Assembly (NCBI RefSeq): GCF_003611275.1
Contig: NZ_CP020694.1
Coordinates: 2,542,001 to 2,606,000 of the forward strand
Reading direction: 5' to 3'
Source of the DNA: Sulfitobacter sp. D7
GTDB taxonomy: Bacteria; Pseudomonadota; Alphaproteobacteria; Rhodobacterales; Rhodobacteraceae
DNA length: 64,000 bases
Position 1 is the stretch's first letter. Each line of letters opens with the position of its first letter. The translations under genes were made by a program, and so were the position numbers. This document shows, in pieces, positions 11,171-20,710 of this stretch. Below the pieces are notes generated by a model that was given only the letters and a program-made list of their open reading frames with translations, did not search any database and was not told the origin of the DNA.

Positions 11171-11604
11171 AGAATGAGGGCTATATATTCGTTCTATGTT
11201 TAACGGGTGTATTGATTTTGGCTTGCGTGATGGGCCGCCCCTCTTTTCTATCTGATGACAATAAATTCTTACGAGAATTCGTGGATTCTGATCTTCTATC
11301 ATTCCTTGGCGTAGTCTTGACGCTTTCTATAGGCTTACTAGCACAATTGTTCTTATCTGTAGAAAAGTTGACTGATAGGCTTGGAAGGGATGCGATTTCC
11401 TCCATTAGGTCAGAGCTTCGAAGCACCGCCCGGACACTGTTGATAATTTTCGCTATTACTATGGCGCTTGTTTTTATCAAACCAATTCTACCTCAGGTGG
11501 ATGTTCATTTAGCTATTTTGAATGGCTTAGTTGTCTTCCTCGTCGTCTTCTACCTTTGTATTTTGAGTGATGTTATCTTATCGGTCTTCGATTTTGATAT
11601 TTGA
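11167..11604 (+). CDS. Unknown four-helix membrane protein; RexB-like by layout
   Basis: A 145-aa protein with four likely membrane helices at about residues 5-22, 43-63, 90-107 and 115-138. A charged amphipathic stretch (VEKLTDRLGRDAISSIRSEL) separates helices 2 and 3. It is translated from an ATGA overlap with the preceding gene, so the two probably act together. Composition is strongly AT-rich. Lambda RexB, the membrane channel of the RexAB system, has 144 aa, four helices and a similar basic loop after helix 2. I see no clear sequence identity, so the comparison rests on size, order and topology. Confidence 0.75.
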   Translation: MKNEGYIFVLCLTGVLILACVMGRPSFLSDDNKFLREFVDSDLLSFLGVVLTLSIGLLAQLFLSVEKLTDRLGRDAISSIRSELRSTARTLLIIFAITMALVFIKPILPQVDVHLAILNGLVVFLVVFYLCILSDVILSVFDFDI

Positions 11605-11671
11605 CCGTCGGTGTGGGGAGCGACGACGTCTAGCCACAGCCGTTCCGTATCTCATGTGCCTTTGGCGCATA

Positions 11672-11701
11672 GCCCCCTTCCCCCCAAAAGGGGGGAGGGG
11701 C
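11672..11701. terminator. Strong GC hairpin after the island genes
   Basis: GCCCCCTTCCCCCC, loop AAAA, then GGGGGGAGGGGC form a stem of about 12 pairs with a one-base bulge, 68 nt after the membrane-protein stop. No T-run follows on the + strand, so it may end transcripts only partly, protect the 3' end or mark an island edge. Confidence 0.4.
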
Positions 11702-11809
11702 TTCCACACAAAAACAGGTCGGGACCGCACCAGCAGTTACCCGCAACATCAGCGCCCACCCCAAATCTTTCCCCTTGATCCGCCGCCCCCACCGGTCCTA
11801 ACTCCCCCC

Positions 11810-12487
11810 ATGATCCGCGCCCTCCTCCTTCTCCTCCTCCTCACCGCCTGCGGTCGTCCGCTGACGGAGAACGAACGCGCCTATCTCTCCACCATTCACG
11901 GCACATCCGTCGACTACGACCGCGTGCGTCTGCACGACGGGGCCCCGACCCGCGCCGTCACCTTCACCCGCAAGCCGCGCCCGCGCACCACCTGCCGCGA
12001 GCGCATCCTGCCGCCGCAGGAAGGTGACACCGTGACCTCCAAACCCGCCGCCGTGGCCCTGTGGAACAACCTGCTTTTCGACAAGGATTGGTACCTCGAA
12101 GACTACCTCCCCGATCACCCTGACCGCATCGGGCTGATCGCCGCGATGCTGCTCGCGCATGAGATCACCCATGTCTGGCAATGGCAGAACCGTAAGCTCA
12201 CCGGTTACTCACCACTGCGCGCGGCCTCAGAGCAGTTCACCAGCCCCGATCCCTATCTTTTCGAGGTCGACACGCAGCCGCGCTTCCTTGATTTCGGCTA
12301 TGAGCAGCAGGGATCAATCGTTGAGGAATTCGTCTGCTGTCGCGCGCTCGACCCGCAGGCGCCGCGCACCAAGCGGTTGCACGACATGCTGTCCGAGGTC
12401 ATGCCCGTCGCCCCCCTGCCCCAAAGCCGCGCCTATGATGTGCGCCTGCCGTGGGACGGGGTCGAGCTGGACAATATCTGCGGCTAG
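11810..12487 (+). CDS. Putative lipoprotein with HExxH zinc motif
   Basis: A 225-aa protein. A very hydrophobic leader ends in the lipobox LLTACG, so Cys becomes the lipidated N-terminus. The motif AHEITHVWQWQNRKL contains HEITH followed by W-Q, resembling the HExxHxxQ of DUF4157-type metallopeptidases; EEFVCCRAL further on could supply a third ligand. It is probably anchored in the outer membrane facing the periplasm. No protease activity can be claimed. Composition is back to normal GC, so it belongs to the chromosome rather than the island. It converges on lolD. Confidence 0.78.
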   Translation: MIRALLLLLLLTACGRPLTENERAYLSTIHGTSVDYDRVRLHDGAPTRAVTFTRKPRPRTTCRERILPPQEGDTVTSKPAAVALWNNLLFDKDWYLEDYLPDHPDRIGLIAAMLLAHEITHVWQWQNRKLTGYSPLRAASEQFTSPDPYLFEVDTQPRFLDFGYEQQGSIVEEFVCCRALDPQAPRTKRLHDMLSEVMPVAPLPQSRAYDVRLPWDGVELDNICG

Positions 12488-12499
12488 TTCAGGTCCGGC

Positions 12500-13183
12500 T
12501 CAGACCGGCACCAATTGCCCAGCCTCAAGGCGGATCTGTCGGTCCATCCGCGCGGCCAGTTCGAGGTTATGCGTAGCAATCACCGCCGAAAGCCCGGTGC
12601 CGCGCACCAGCGCCATCAGCGCCGCAAACACCTGATCCGAGGTCGACGGGTCGAGGTTGCCCGTGGGCTCGTCCGCCAGCAGCAGACGCGGCGCATTGGC
12701 CAGCGCCCGGCAAAAGGCCACCCGCTGCTGCTCACCGCCCGACATGGCAGCAGGGCGGTGGTCGGCCCGCTCGGCGATGCCGACCTGCGCCAAAAGATCA
12801 CGCGCCCGCGCCTCGGCCACCTTGCGGGCCACGCCATTGGCAAGCTGCGGCAGCACGATGTTTTCCAGCGCGGTGAATTCGGGCAGTAGGTGGTGGAATT
12901 GATAGATAAATCCCACATCCGCCCGGCGCACCCCGGTGCGCTTGCGGTCGCTCTGCCCCGTGAGGTCATCGCCCGCGATCTCAACCGTGCCGCTGTCAGC
13001 CGCGTCCAGCAGCCCCGCGATGTGCAGCAGCGTCGACTTGCCCGCACCCGAAGGGGCGACCAGTGCCACGACTTCACCGGGGGCGACCGTCAGGTCTATG
13101 CCGCGTAGCACCTGCACCTCGTTGGGCTTGCCGGGGTTGTAGGCCTTTGAAATGCCGCTCAGGCGCAGGACGGGATCATTCAT
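12500..13183 (-). CDS. lolD: Lipoprotein-releasing ABC transporter ATPase LolD
   Basis: The ATPase that powers release of outer-membrane lipoproteins from the inner membrane. It has 227 aa with Walker [10 protein letters not shown], the LSGGQ-equivalent [15 protein letters not shown], Walker [10 protein letters not shown] and the switch His in VIATHN. The MacB/LolD subfamily is shown by the domain-only size and by linkage: its start overlaps the 3' end of the permease gene by 8 bases. Confidence 0.93.
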   Translation of the reverse strand: MNDPVLRLSGISKAYNPGKPNEVQVLRGIDLTVAPGEVVALVAPSGAGKSTLLHIAGLLDAADSGTVEIAGDDLTGQSDRKRTGVRRADVGFIYQFHHLLPEFTALENIVLPQLANGVARKVAEARARDLLAQVGIAERADHRPAAMSGGEQQRVAFCRALANAPRLLLADEPTGNLDPSTSDQVFAALMALVRGTGLSAVIATHNLELAARMDRQIRLEAGQLVPV

Positions 13184-14471
13184 AGCGCAGGGCCTCCACA
13201 GGGTTCATCCGCGCCGCACGGCGGGCGGGGAAAATCGTCACGACAAAGCTAAGGCCAAGCGACAGCCCCACGGCGGAGAGCACATCGCCCAGTTGCAGTT
13301 TCGCGGGCAGGAAATAGATGCCGCGGATCGACGCATCCCAAGCATTGCCGCCGCTGAGGTAGTTCACGAAGGCGAAAATCTGGTCGACGTAGATCGCAAA
13401 GAGCACGCCCAGCACCACGCCCGCGGCGGTGCCGATGATCCCCGTGAACGCGCCGCAGATAAAGAACACCCGCAGCACCGACCCCTCAGACAGCCCCATG
13501 GTGCGCAGAATGCCAATGTCGCGGCCCTTATTCTTGACCAGCATGATCAGCCCCGAGACGATGTTCATCGCGGCGATCAACACCAGCACCGAGAGGATTA
13601 CGAACATCACCCGGTCCTCGATATCCAGCGCCGAAAGGAACGAGCCGGACGCATCGCGCCATGTCCAGACCTGCGCCCGGTCGCCCGCCGCCTGCATCAG
13701 CGCCGGCGCCATGGCGTCAACGCTCTCGGGGTCTTCAACCATAACCTCCAACTCATCCGCGACGCCCTCGCGGTTGAAAAAGCTCTGCGCCTCGGCGATC
13801 GGCAGATAGACACGTGTCTTATCAATATCATAGCGCCCGGCAGAGAAGATATAGACGACTTCATAGCCGTTCACCCGCGGGCTGGTGCCAAAGGCGGTTT
13901 TCACCCCATTGGGCGAGATTAGCTTGATCGTATCGCCCACCTGCACGCCCAAAGACTGCGCCACGCCGCTGCCGATGGCGATGCCCTCTTCAAACCGGCC
14001 GATGTCACCGAAAGAGCGCTCGGAAGGCTGGATGCCGGGGATGGTCATCAGATCATCAGACGCGATGCCAAAGACCTCAACGCCTGCGTTGGATTGCCGC
14101 CGGTTCGCCATGACCTGCTGGCGCACCAAGGGGGCCACGCGGGTCACGCCGGGCACTTTTGCGACCTCGGCAGCCATCTCGGTGTAGTTGGCGATGGTGC
14201 GGTCGATCTGGCCGGTCTCTTGCACCTCGCCCATCGTGTAGACCGTGACATGCGCGTTGGCGCCAAGGATCGTGTCGACGAATTCTGCCCGAAAACCCGA
14301 GCGGACCGACAGCGTGGCAATCAGCGCGAAGACCGCGAGCGTGATGCCGATCAGGCTGATCCACGTCATCACGCTCACCCCGCCCTCGGCGCGGCGGGCG
14401 CGGAGGTAGCGCCAAGCGATCATCCATTCAAAGGCCGCGAATGGGGCGGTTCGGGTGGGCTTACTGGCCAT
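13176..14471 (-). CDS. lolC: Lipoprotein-releasing ABC transporter permease LolC/E
   Basis: A 431-aa inner-membrane protein with one N-terminal helix ([20 protein letters not shown]), a large periplasmic domain (about residues 60-280) and three C-terminal helices, the FtsX/MacB topology of LolC/LolE. The motif [20 protein letters not shown] in the cytoplasmic loop is characteristic. Only one permease gene is present, as usual in alphaproteobacteria where it acts as a homodimer (sometimes called LolF). It lies in the proS-DUF2937-lolC-lolD series. Confidence 0.93.
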   Translation of the reverse strand: MASKPTRTAPFAAFEWMIAWRYLRARRAEGGVSVMTWISLIGITLAVFALIATLSVRSGFRAEFVDTILGANAHVTVYTMGEVQETGQIDRTIANYTEMAAEVAKVPGVTRVAPLVRQQVMANRRQSNAGVEVFGIASDDLMTIPGIQPSERSFGDIGRFEEGIAIGSGVAQSLGVQVGDTIKLISPNGVKTAFGTSPRVNGYEVVYIFSAGRYDIDKTRVYLPIAEAQSFFNREGVADELEVMVEDPESVDAMAPALMQAAGDRAQVWTWRDASGSFLSALDIEDRVMFVILSVLVLIAAMNIVSGLIMLVKNKGRDIGILRTMGLSEGSVLRVFFICGAFTGIIGTAAGVVLGVLFAIYVDQIFAFVNYLSGGNAWDASIRGIYFLPAKLQLGDVLSAVGLSLGLSFVVTIFPARRAARMNPVEALRYE

Positions 14472-14525
14472 CGGGGAGGGCTCCGGTCTGAGGTGCGCGC
14501 AACGTGAGCCTTTGCCTCAGAAGGG

Positions 14526-15032
14526 TCAAGAACGCAATGCCCGGCGGCGGCGGAAGCGCGCGGGCCATGTGGGCAGCCACAAAAGGAACCGGCTAAAAAC
14601 GGCCCCTCCGATGAACCCCAAAACGGCAAAGATAAATTCCGCACGGCTGCGCGGGGCGGAGGGCGAAAAGGCACGCACGGTTTCGCGCAGGGCGTCAGCA
14701 TCCGGCGCATGCAGCAGATAATAGCTGCGCAAGAACGGGCCTGCTGCGCTAAGGGGCGGCAATTCCGCCTCCAGTGTCGCGTGACGCTCAATATTGCGGA
14801 TCAGGTCAATGCGGCGACGCTCCAAAAGGGCCGAGCCACGCAGCCGCGCCAGAGCGGCCTTTCTGTCTAGCCCGACAATTTCGGCCGCACGGTCGAAATC
14901 CGCCACCACTTGCGAAAGCCTGCGTTCTGCGGCTTCTAGCTCAAACACATAGGCCCGGGAAAACCCCGGGCCTTGCGCCGCAATTCCTGCCCCTATGATC
15001 CCACCGGCCAATGTCAGCGCCCGCAGGATCAT
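14526..15032 (-). CDS. DUF2937 family protein
   Basis: A 168-aa protein with a hydrophobic N-terminal segment (LTLAGGIIGAGIAAQG), a long helical periplasmic stretch rich in Arg/Glu (about residues 28-75) and a second membrane helix near the C-terminus (FIFAVLGFIGGAVFSRFLLW). This is the DUF2937 layout. The function is unknown. It starts 9 bp after proS ends and precedes lolC by 54 bp, so it is probably co-transcribed with both. Confidence 0.85.
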   Translation of the reverse strand: MILRALTLAGGIIGAGIAAQGPGFSRAYVFELEAAERRLSQVVADFDRAAEIVGLDRKAALARLRGSALLERRRIDLIRNIERHATLEAELPPLSAAGPFLRSYYLLHAPDADALRETVRAFSPSAPRSRAEFIFAVLGFIGGAVFSRFLLWLPTWPARFRRRRALRS

Positions 15033-15040
15033 CGGCGACC

Positions 15041-16381
15041 TCAGGCAATACCGGCGTAGATTTTCGCCAGCTTTTCGACCGCCTGCTCTGGCGGCAGCTC
15101 TTCGCTTTCACCCGTACGGCGGCTGGTCAACTCAACCACACCATTCTTCAGCCCGCGTGGCCCAACGGTGATGCGCCACGGCAGACCGATCAGATCCATC
15201 GTCGCAAATTTCATACCCGCCCCGCCCTTGCGGTCGTCGTAAAGCGGATCGAGACCCAGCGCTTTGAGGCTCTTATAAAGCGCGTCGCAGGCTGCATCGG
15301 CCTCATCATCGCCTTGCTTGAGGTTCACGATCCCGGCGTGGAAGGGCGTCACGCCCTCAGGCCAGATGATGCCCTTGTCGTCGTGGCTGGCCTCAATGAT
15401 CGCGCCCAGCAGGCGGCTGACGCCGATGCCGTGGCTGCCCATATGCACCGGCACTTGCTTGCCGTCCGGGCCTTGGACCTTGGCGTTCATCGCGTCGGAA
15501 TATTTGGTGCCGAAGTAGAAGATTTGCCCCACTTCAATGCCGCGCGCCGTGCGCTGGCGCTCTTCTGGCACTTTGGCAAAAAGTTCGGGGTCGTGGGTTT
15601 CGTCCGTGCGGGCGTAGCGCGAGGTGAACTCGTCCAGCACAGCGCGGCATGCGTCATGATCGCTGGGATCAATCTCGCGGTTGCCGAATGTCAGATCGGT
15701 GATTTCGCTGTCATAGAAGACCTCGGATTCACCCGTTTCGGCCAGCACAAGGAATTCATGGGTGTCATCGCCGCCAATCGGGCCGGAATCCGCCCGCATC
15801 GGGATCGCCTGAAGGCCCATCCGCTCATAAGTGCGCAGGTAGCTGACCAGATGGCGGTTGTAAGCGTGCAGCGCGTCCTCTTTCGTGAGGTCGAAGTTGT
15901 AGCCATCCTTCATCAGGAATTCACGGCCCCGCATCACGCCGAAACGCGGACGGATCTCGTCGCGGAATTTCCACTGGATGTGGTAAAGGGTCAGCGGCAG
16001 GTCTTTGTACGACCCAACATGACTGCGGAAGATGTCGGTGATCATCTCCTCATTGGTGGGACCATAGAGCATGTCGCGGTCTTGGCGGTCGCGGATGCGC
16101 AGCATCTCGGGGCCGTAGGCGTCATAGCGGCCCGATTCCTTCCACAGATCCGCCGATTGCAGCGTCGGCATCAGCATCGGGATATGGCCCACGCGCTGCT
16201 GCTCTTGGTGCACGATCTCTTCGACCTTGCGCAGCACCTTGTAGCCCAACGGCAGCCAAGAATAGATCCCCGCGCTGGATTGCTTGATCATCCCCGCCCG
16301 CAGCATCAACCGGTGGCTGACGATCTGCGCCTCGGCAGGGTTTTCCTTCAGCACGGGCAGAAAATATTGGGACAGACGCAT
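15041..16381 (-). CDS. proS: Prolyl-tRNA synthetase (short type)
   Basis: Charges tRNA-Pro with proline. It has 446 aa, the short alphaproteobacterial ProS that lacks the inserted editing domain (full-length bacterial forms are about 570 aa). Class II motifs are visible: motif 2 [21 protein letters not shown], motif 3 [13 protein letters not shown] and the C-terminal anticodon-binding domain ([20 protein letters not shown]). It is the first gene of the proS-DUF2937-lolC-lolD operon. Confidence 0.96.
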   Translation of the reverse strand: MRLSQYFLPVLKENPAEAQIVSHRLMLRAGMIKQSSAGIYSWLPLGYKVLRKVEEIVHQEQQRVGHIPMLMPTLQSADLWKESGRYDAYGPEMLRIRDRQDRDMLYGPTNEEMITDIFRSHVGSYKDLPLTLYHIQWKFRDEIRPRFGVMRGREFLMKDGYNFDLTKEDALHAYNRHLVSYLRTYERMGLQAIPMRADSGPIGGDDTHEFLVLAETGESEVFYDSEITDLTFGNREIDPSDHDACRAVLDEFTSRYARTDETHDPELFAKVPEERQRTARGIEVGQIFYFGTKYSDAMNAKVQGPDGKQVPVHMGSHGIGVSRLLGAIIEASHDDKGIIWPEGVTPFHAGIVNLKQGDDEADAACDALYKSLKALGLDPLYDDRKGGAGMKFATMDLIGLPWRITVGPRGLKNGVVELTSRRTGESEELPPEQAVEKLAKIYAGIA

Positions 16382-16625
16382 GGTGTTTCCTCATTGAGCG
16401 AATTGCCCCCTGACTAGTGCATGTCAGGAGGCGAGACAATCACATCGCACGGCAGCGCGAGAGCTTGGCCGCCCGCGGCGCACCGCGCCCATCTCTCAAG
16501 CGGCCTGTGCACAACGGACAGCGTGCTGCTGCGATGGTCGCCCGATCTCCCCCAAGTTAAGCAGCCAAGACTTGAAACGAAACGCCACATGGGCGATGTG
16601 AGAACATTCCCTGCCGGAGAGCATC

Positions 16626-17708
16626 ATGGCCCTGCCAATCCGAGACCAATTGAAATACTGGGGCATCGCTGCGGCGGTGTTCATGGTGGCATTGTGGTTC
16701 ATGGGCGACGTGCTGCTGCCCTTCCTGCTCGGCGGGGCGATTGCCTATTTCCTTGATCCGGTGGCCGACCGGCTGGAGCGTCTGGGGCTGAGCCGTGTAA
16801 TGGCCACCGCGCTGATCACCGTGGCGGCTCTTTTGATCTTCGTGCTGATGGCGCTTTTGGTCATCCCGACGCTAGTGAACCAAACCGTCAACTTGATCGA
16901 GACCGCGCCCAAGGTCACTCGCAATTTCACCGATTTCATCACCGACCGTTTCCCCTCGCTGTTGGACGACGATTCGACGCTGCGCACCTCGCTGACCACC
17001 TTGGGCACGACGATTCAAGAACGCGGTGGTGAGCTGTTTCAAACCGCACTGGCCTCCTTTGCCTCGCTGATCAACATCCTGCTCTTGTTCGTCATCGTCC
17101 CCGTGGTCGCCGTCTACCTGCTGCTCGATTGGGACCGCATGGTTGCCGCCATTGACCGGCTGCTGCCGCGCGACCATGCGCCGACGATCCGGCAATTGGC
17201 GCGGGAGATCGACGCGACGCTCGCCTCTTTCGTGCGTGGCATGGGCACGGTCTGCCTGATCCTTGGCACCTATTACGCCGTGGCGCTGATGCTGGTGGGG
17301 CTACAGTTCGGCCTCGTCGTCGGTTTCGTGGCCGGTTTGGTCACTTTCATCCCTTACCTTGGCGCATTGATCGGTGGGGCGCTGGCGATCGGGCTGGCGC
17401 TGTTCCAATTCTGGGGCGATTGGGTGTCGATCGGGCTGGTGGCGGGCATCTTTGTGCTGGGCCAGATCGTCGAGGGCAATCTGCTGACACCAAAACTCGT
17501 CGGCAACTCAGTCGGGCTGCACCCTGTCTGGCTGCTGCTGGCGCTGTCGGTCTTCGGCACGCTTTTCGGCTTCGTCGGCCTGCTGGTCGCGGTGCCCGTG
17601 GCCGCCGCCATCGGGGTGATCGCGCGTTTCGCCACGGCGCGCTACCGTGAAAGCGTGCTCTACAAAGGCCGCGAGCCTGAAACGACCGTCGACGAGGGCA
17701 TTCGCTGA
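16626..17708 (+). CDS. AI-2E/PerM family permease
   Basis: A 360-aa membrane protein with about eight helices in the PerM/AI-2E order: two N-terminal helices, a long cytoplasmic segment (about residues 85-145), then the conserved core FVAGLVTFIPYLGALIGG and the C-terminal VGNSVGLHPVWLLLALSVFG. Members export autoinducer-2 or small solutes, or act as Na+/H+ antiporters; the substrate is not readable. ATG 16626 follows GGAGAG. The hdaA gene begins one base after its stop, so the two are co-transcribed. Confidence 0.88.
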   Translation: MALPIRDQLKYWGIAAAVFMVALWFMGDVLLPFLLGGAIAYFLDPVADRLERLGLSRVMATALITVAALLIFVLMALLVIPTLVNQTVNLIETAPKVTRNFTDFITDRFPSLLDDDSTLRTSLTTLGTTIQERGGELFQTALASFASLINILLLFVIVPVVAVYLLLDWDRMVAAIDRLLPRDHAPTIRQLAREIDATLASFVRGMGTVCLILGTYYAVALMLVGLQFGLVVGFVAGLVTFIPYLGALIGGALAIGLALFQFWGDWVSIGLVAGIFVLGQIVEGNLLTPKLVGNSVGLHPVWLLLALSVFGTLFGFVGLLVAVPVAAAIGVIARFATARYRESVLYKGREPETTVDEGIR

Positions 17709-17709
17709 C

Positions 17710-18390
17710 ATGGCCCACCAACTCGGGTTGAACCTGCCCAGCCGGACGGCTCTGGGCCGCGACGCATTCTTTGTCGCCCCCTCCAACGCCATGGCGATGG
17801 CGATGATCGACGGCTGGCGCGGTTGGGCGGGCGGCAAGCTGGCGCTGACCGGGCCACAAGGCTCGGGCAAGACGCATCTGACGCATGTTTGGGCGGACCT
17901 GTCGGGCGCGCGGATCATCAGTGCCGCCGACCTGCTGGAGGCCGACATTCCCGCCCTCGCCCGCGGCCCCCTCGCCGTCGAAGATGTCCATCTGATCGCC
18001 GGGAACGCAGAAGCGCAAACGGCCCTGTTTCACCTGCACAACCTCGTACTGGCCGAGGGTCAGGCGCTCTTGCTCACCGGCACGGGGCCGGTGGCCCATT
18101 GGGGGCTGACGCTGCCCGATCTGGTCAGCCGGATGCGCGGCGCCACGATGGTCGAAATGGAAGCACCCGATGACGCGCTGCTCTCGGCCCTGCTGGTCAA
18201 GCTGCTGGCCGACCGGCAGTTGACGCCGAAACCGGAACTGATCAACTACCTGATGACCCGGATGGATCGTTCCTTTGCCGCTGCCATCGCGCTGGTCGAC
18301 CGGCTGGATGCCGCCAGCCTTGCGCAGAAGCGCCCGTTGACCCGCGCACTGGCCGCGCAGGTGCTGGACATCGCCCCGCCCCGCGCGTGA
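17710..18390 (+). CDS. hdaA: Hda-like DnaA inactivator (HdaA)
   Basis: A 226-aa AAA+ protein homologous to DnaA domains III-IV without the DNA-binding part. With the sliding clamp it stimulates ATP hydrolysis by DnaA and limits re-initiation. Walker A is GPQGSGKTHL, and a Walker B-like VEDVHLI and a sensor region follow. The clamp-binding motif typical of the family should lie near the start; QLGLNLP (residues 4-10) fits. ATG 17710 lies one base after the upstream stop. It lies just ahead of ppk, as in many alphaproteobacteria. Confidence 0.88.
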   Translation: MAHQLGLNLPSRTALGRDAFFVAPSNAMAMAMIDGWRGWAGGKLALTGPQGSGKTHLTHVWADLSGARIISAADLLEADIPALARGPLAVEDVHLIAGNAEAQTALFHLHNLVLAEGQALLLTGTGPVAHWGLTLPDLVSRMRGATMVEMEAPDDALLSALLVKLLADRQLTPKPELINYLMTRMDRSFAAAIALVDRLDAASLAQKRPLTRALAAQVLDIAPPRA

Positions 18391-18451
18391 TACTGGAATA
18401 ATTAACGCAAGCCTTCGCAAACCCGTTACATTCCAATGTCATGAGGTCCGC

Positions 18452-20626
18452 ATGACCCAAGCTGATTTCCTGCAAGCGCCCTTTCCGCCCGCCACCGATC
18501 TGCCCGAGCTTGATACCGCCGGGCCGGGCCGTTTCTTTAACCGTGAGCTAAGCTGGCTCGACTTCAACTGGCGGGTGCTGGAAGAGGCCGAGAACCCGCG
18601 CGTGCCGCTGCTGGAACGGCTGCGTTTTCTGTCGATTTCAGCCACCAATCTGGATGAGTTCTATACCGTGCGGGTCGCGGGGCTGCGCGAACTGGCCCAA
18701 GCGGGCAATACCACCGCCGCCGCCGATGGGCTGAGCCCCGGTGAGCAACTGGTGCTGATCAACGAAGACGCCCGCAACCTGATGATGTCCCAACAGCGTG
18801 TGCTGGTTGACCTCATGACCGAGATGGACGCGCAGAACATCATGCTGGAACGTGCCGCCGACCTGACCGAGGCGGACCACAAACATCTCGAAGGGGTCTT
18901 TCTTAACCAAGTCTTCGCCGTGCTGTCGCCGCTGGCGATTGATCCGGCACATCCCTTCCCCTTCATCCCCAACACCGGCTATGCGCTGGCGCTGCAACTG
19001 GAACGCAGCCGCGACAAACGCCCCCTGCAAGCACTGCTGCCGATCCCCGGCCAGATCGACCGCTTCGTACCCCTGCCCGCGCCCGACGGCTGCCTGCGCT
19101 ACCTGCCGCTCGAAGACCTGCTGATCATCAACATCCCCAACCTCTTTCCGGGCTACAAACTCAAGGCGCATTTCGAATTCCGCGTGCTGCGCGATAGCGA
19201 TCTTGAGGTCGAAGACGAGGCCGAAGACCTCGTGCGCGAGTTCGAAGTCGCCCTGAAACGCCGCCGCCGCGGTGAAGTCGTGCGGCTGACCCATTCCGCG
19301 GGCGCCCCGGAAAAGCTGAAATCCGTCGTCATGCGCGAACTTTGCGTGCGGCCCCAAGACGTGATCGAAATCGAAGGCATGCTCGGCATCGCCGATCTGT
19401 CGAAACTGGTGACCGACGCCCGGCCCGACCTTCTGTGGCCGCAGTTCACCCCGCGCGTGCCCGAGCGCGTCAGCGACCACGATGGCGATATGTTCGCCGC
19501 GATCCGGCAAAAGGACATGCTGCTGCACCACCCCTATGAGACCTTTGATATGGTGGTGCGCTTCCTTGCCCAAGCGGCGCGGGATCCCGACGTGGTGGCG
19601 ATCAAACAGACGCTCTACCGCACCTCGCGCGACAGCCCGATTGTCAGCGCGCTCTGCGAGGCTGCCGAGGATGGTAAATCCGTCACCGCCTTGGTTGAAC
19701 TGAAAGCCCGCTTTGATGAGGCCGCCAATATCCGCCAGTCACGCCGCTTGGAACGCGCGGGCGCGCATGTGGTCTATGGCTTTCTCGACCTCAAGACCCA
19801 CGCCAAGATCTCGACCGTGGTACGCCGCGAAGGCGATCAACTGGTGACCTATACCCACTACGGCACCGGCAACTACCACCCGATCACCGCGCGGATCTAT
19901 ACGGATCTGTCGCTTTTCACCTGCGACTCGAGCCTTGGGCGCGATGCCACGAAAGTCTTCAACTTCCTGTCGGGCTATGCCCCGCCTGAGCAGTTGGAAA
20001 ACCTCGCCATTTCCCCCACCACGCTCAAGCCTCGCTTGCTTGAGATGATCGCCACCGAGGCTGACCATGCCCGCGCCGGGCGGCCTGCCGTGATCTGGGC
20101 CAAGATGAACGCCCTGATCGACGCCGAGGTGATCGACGCGCTTTATGATGCCAGCCAAGCGGGGGTGGAGATCAGCCTTGTCATTCGCGGCATCTGCGGG
20201 CTGCGCCCCGGCGTTAAGGGGCTGTCGGACAACATTCGCGTCAAATCCATCATTGGCCGTTTTCTGGAACACAGCCGCATTGTCTGTGTCGGCAACGGCC
20301 ACGGGCTGCCGCATAAAAAAGCGCGGGTTTTCATGTCTTCCGCTGACTGGATGGGCCGCAACCTCAACCGCCGGGTCGAGACTTTGGTTGAGATCGAGAA
20401 CCCGACCGTCAAGGCACAGATCACCAGCCAGATCATGGCGGCCAATCTGGCTGACGTGGCGCAAAGCTGGGTCATGGGGCCGGATGGCAAATTCACCCGG
20501 CCCGCCGTGCCGGAGGGGACGTTCGCGTTTAACTGCCACCGCTTCTTTATGGAAAACCCCTCGCTCTCGGGGCGCGGCAGCGCGGGGGCGTCGGATGTGC
20601 CCAAGCTGACCCATACCGAGGATTGA
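18452..20626 (+). CDS. ppk1: Polyphosphate kinase 1
   Basis: Reversibly builds polyphosphate from ATP, at the membrane. It has 724 aa with the N domain (FFNRELSWLDFNWRVLEEA), the H domain and two phospholipase-D-like catalytic domains. The phosphorylated-His region is LKTHAKISTVVRREG, followed by YTHYGTGNYHP, and the C-terminal part has FMSSADWMGRNLNRRVETLV. The exopolyphosphatase gene follows 84 bp downstream, so synthesis and breakdown of the polymer are encoded together. Confidence 0.96.
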   Translation: MTQADFLQAPFPPATDLPELDTAGPGRFFNRELSWLDFNWRVLEEAENPRVPLLERLRFLSISATNLDEFYTVRVAGLRELAQAGNTTAAADGLSPGEQLVLINEDARNLMMSQQRVLVDLMTEMDAQNIMLERAADLTEADHKHLEGVFLNQVFAVLSPLAIDPAHPFPFIPNTGYALALQLERSRDKRPLQALLPIPGQIDRFVPLPAPDGCLRYLPLEDLLIINIPNLFPGYKLKAHFEFRVLRDSDLEVEDEAEDLVREFEVALKRRRRGEVVRLTHSAGAPEKLKSVVMRELCVRPQDVIEIEGMLGIADLSKLVTDARPDLLWPQFTPRVPERVSDHDGDMFAAIRQKDMLLHHPYETFDMVVRFLAQAARDPDVVAIKQTLYRTSRDSPIVSALCEAAEDGKSVTALVELKARFDEAANIRQSRRLERAGAHVVYGFLDLKTHAKISTVVRREGDQLVTYTHYGTGNYHPITARIYTDLSLFTCDSSLGRDATKVFNFLSGYAPPEQLENLAISPTTLKPRLLEMIATEADHARAGRPAVIWAKMNALIDAEVIDALYDASQAGVEISLVIRGICGLRPGVKGLSDNIRVKSIIGRFLEHSRIVCVGNGHGLPHKKARVFMSSADWMGRNLNRRVETLVEIENPTVKAQITSQIMAANLADVAQSWVMGPDGKFTRPAVPEGTFAFNCHRFFMENPSLSGRGSAGASDVPKLTHTED

Positions 20627-20710
20627 CCTATGGAGAGGTCCGTTAGCAATTGACCTCACCGCGCCCCTGCGCCAATTATCCCTTCAAACGGATGGCCCGC
20701 AGGAGCATTG

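Noticed and set aside
11672..11701. Classical Rho-independent terminator
   Set aside because: The stem is strong but no T-run follows on either strand, so it is kept only as a low-confidence hairpin.
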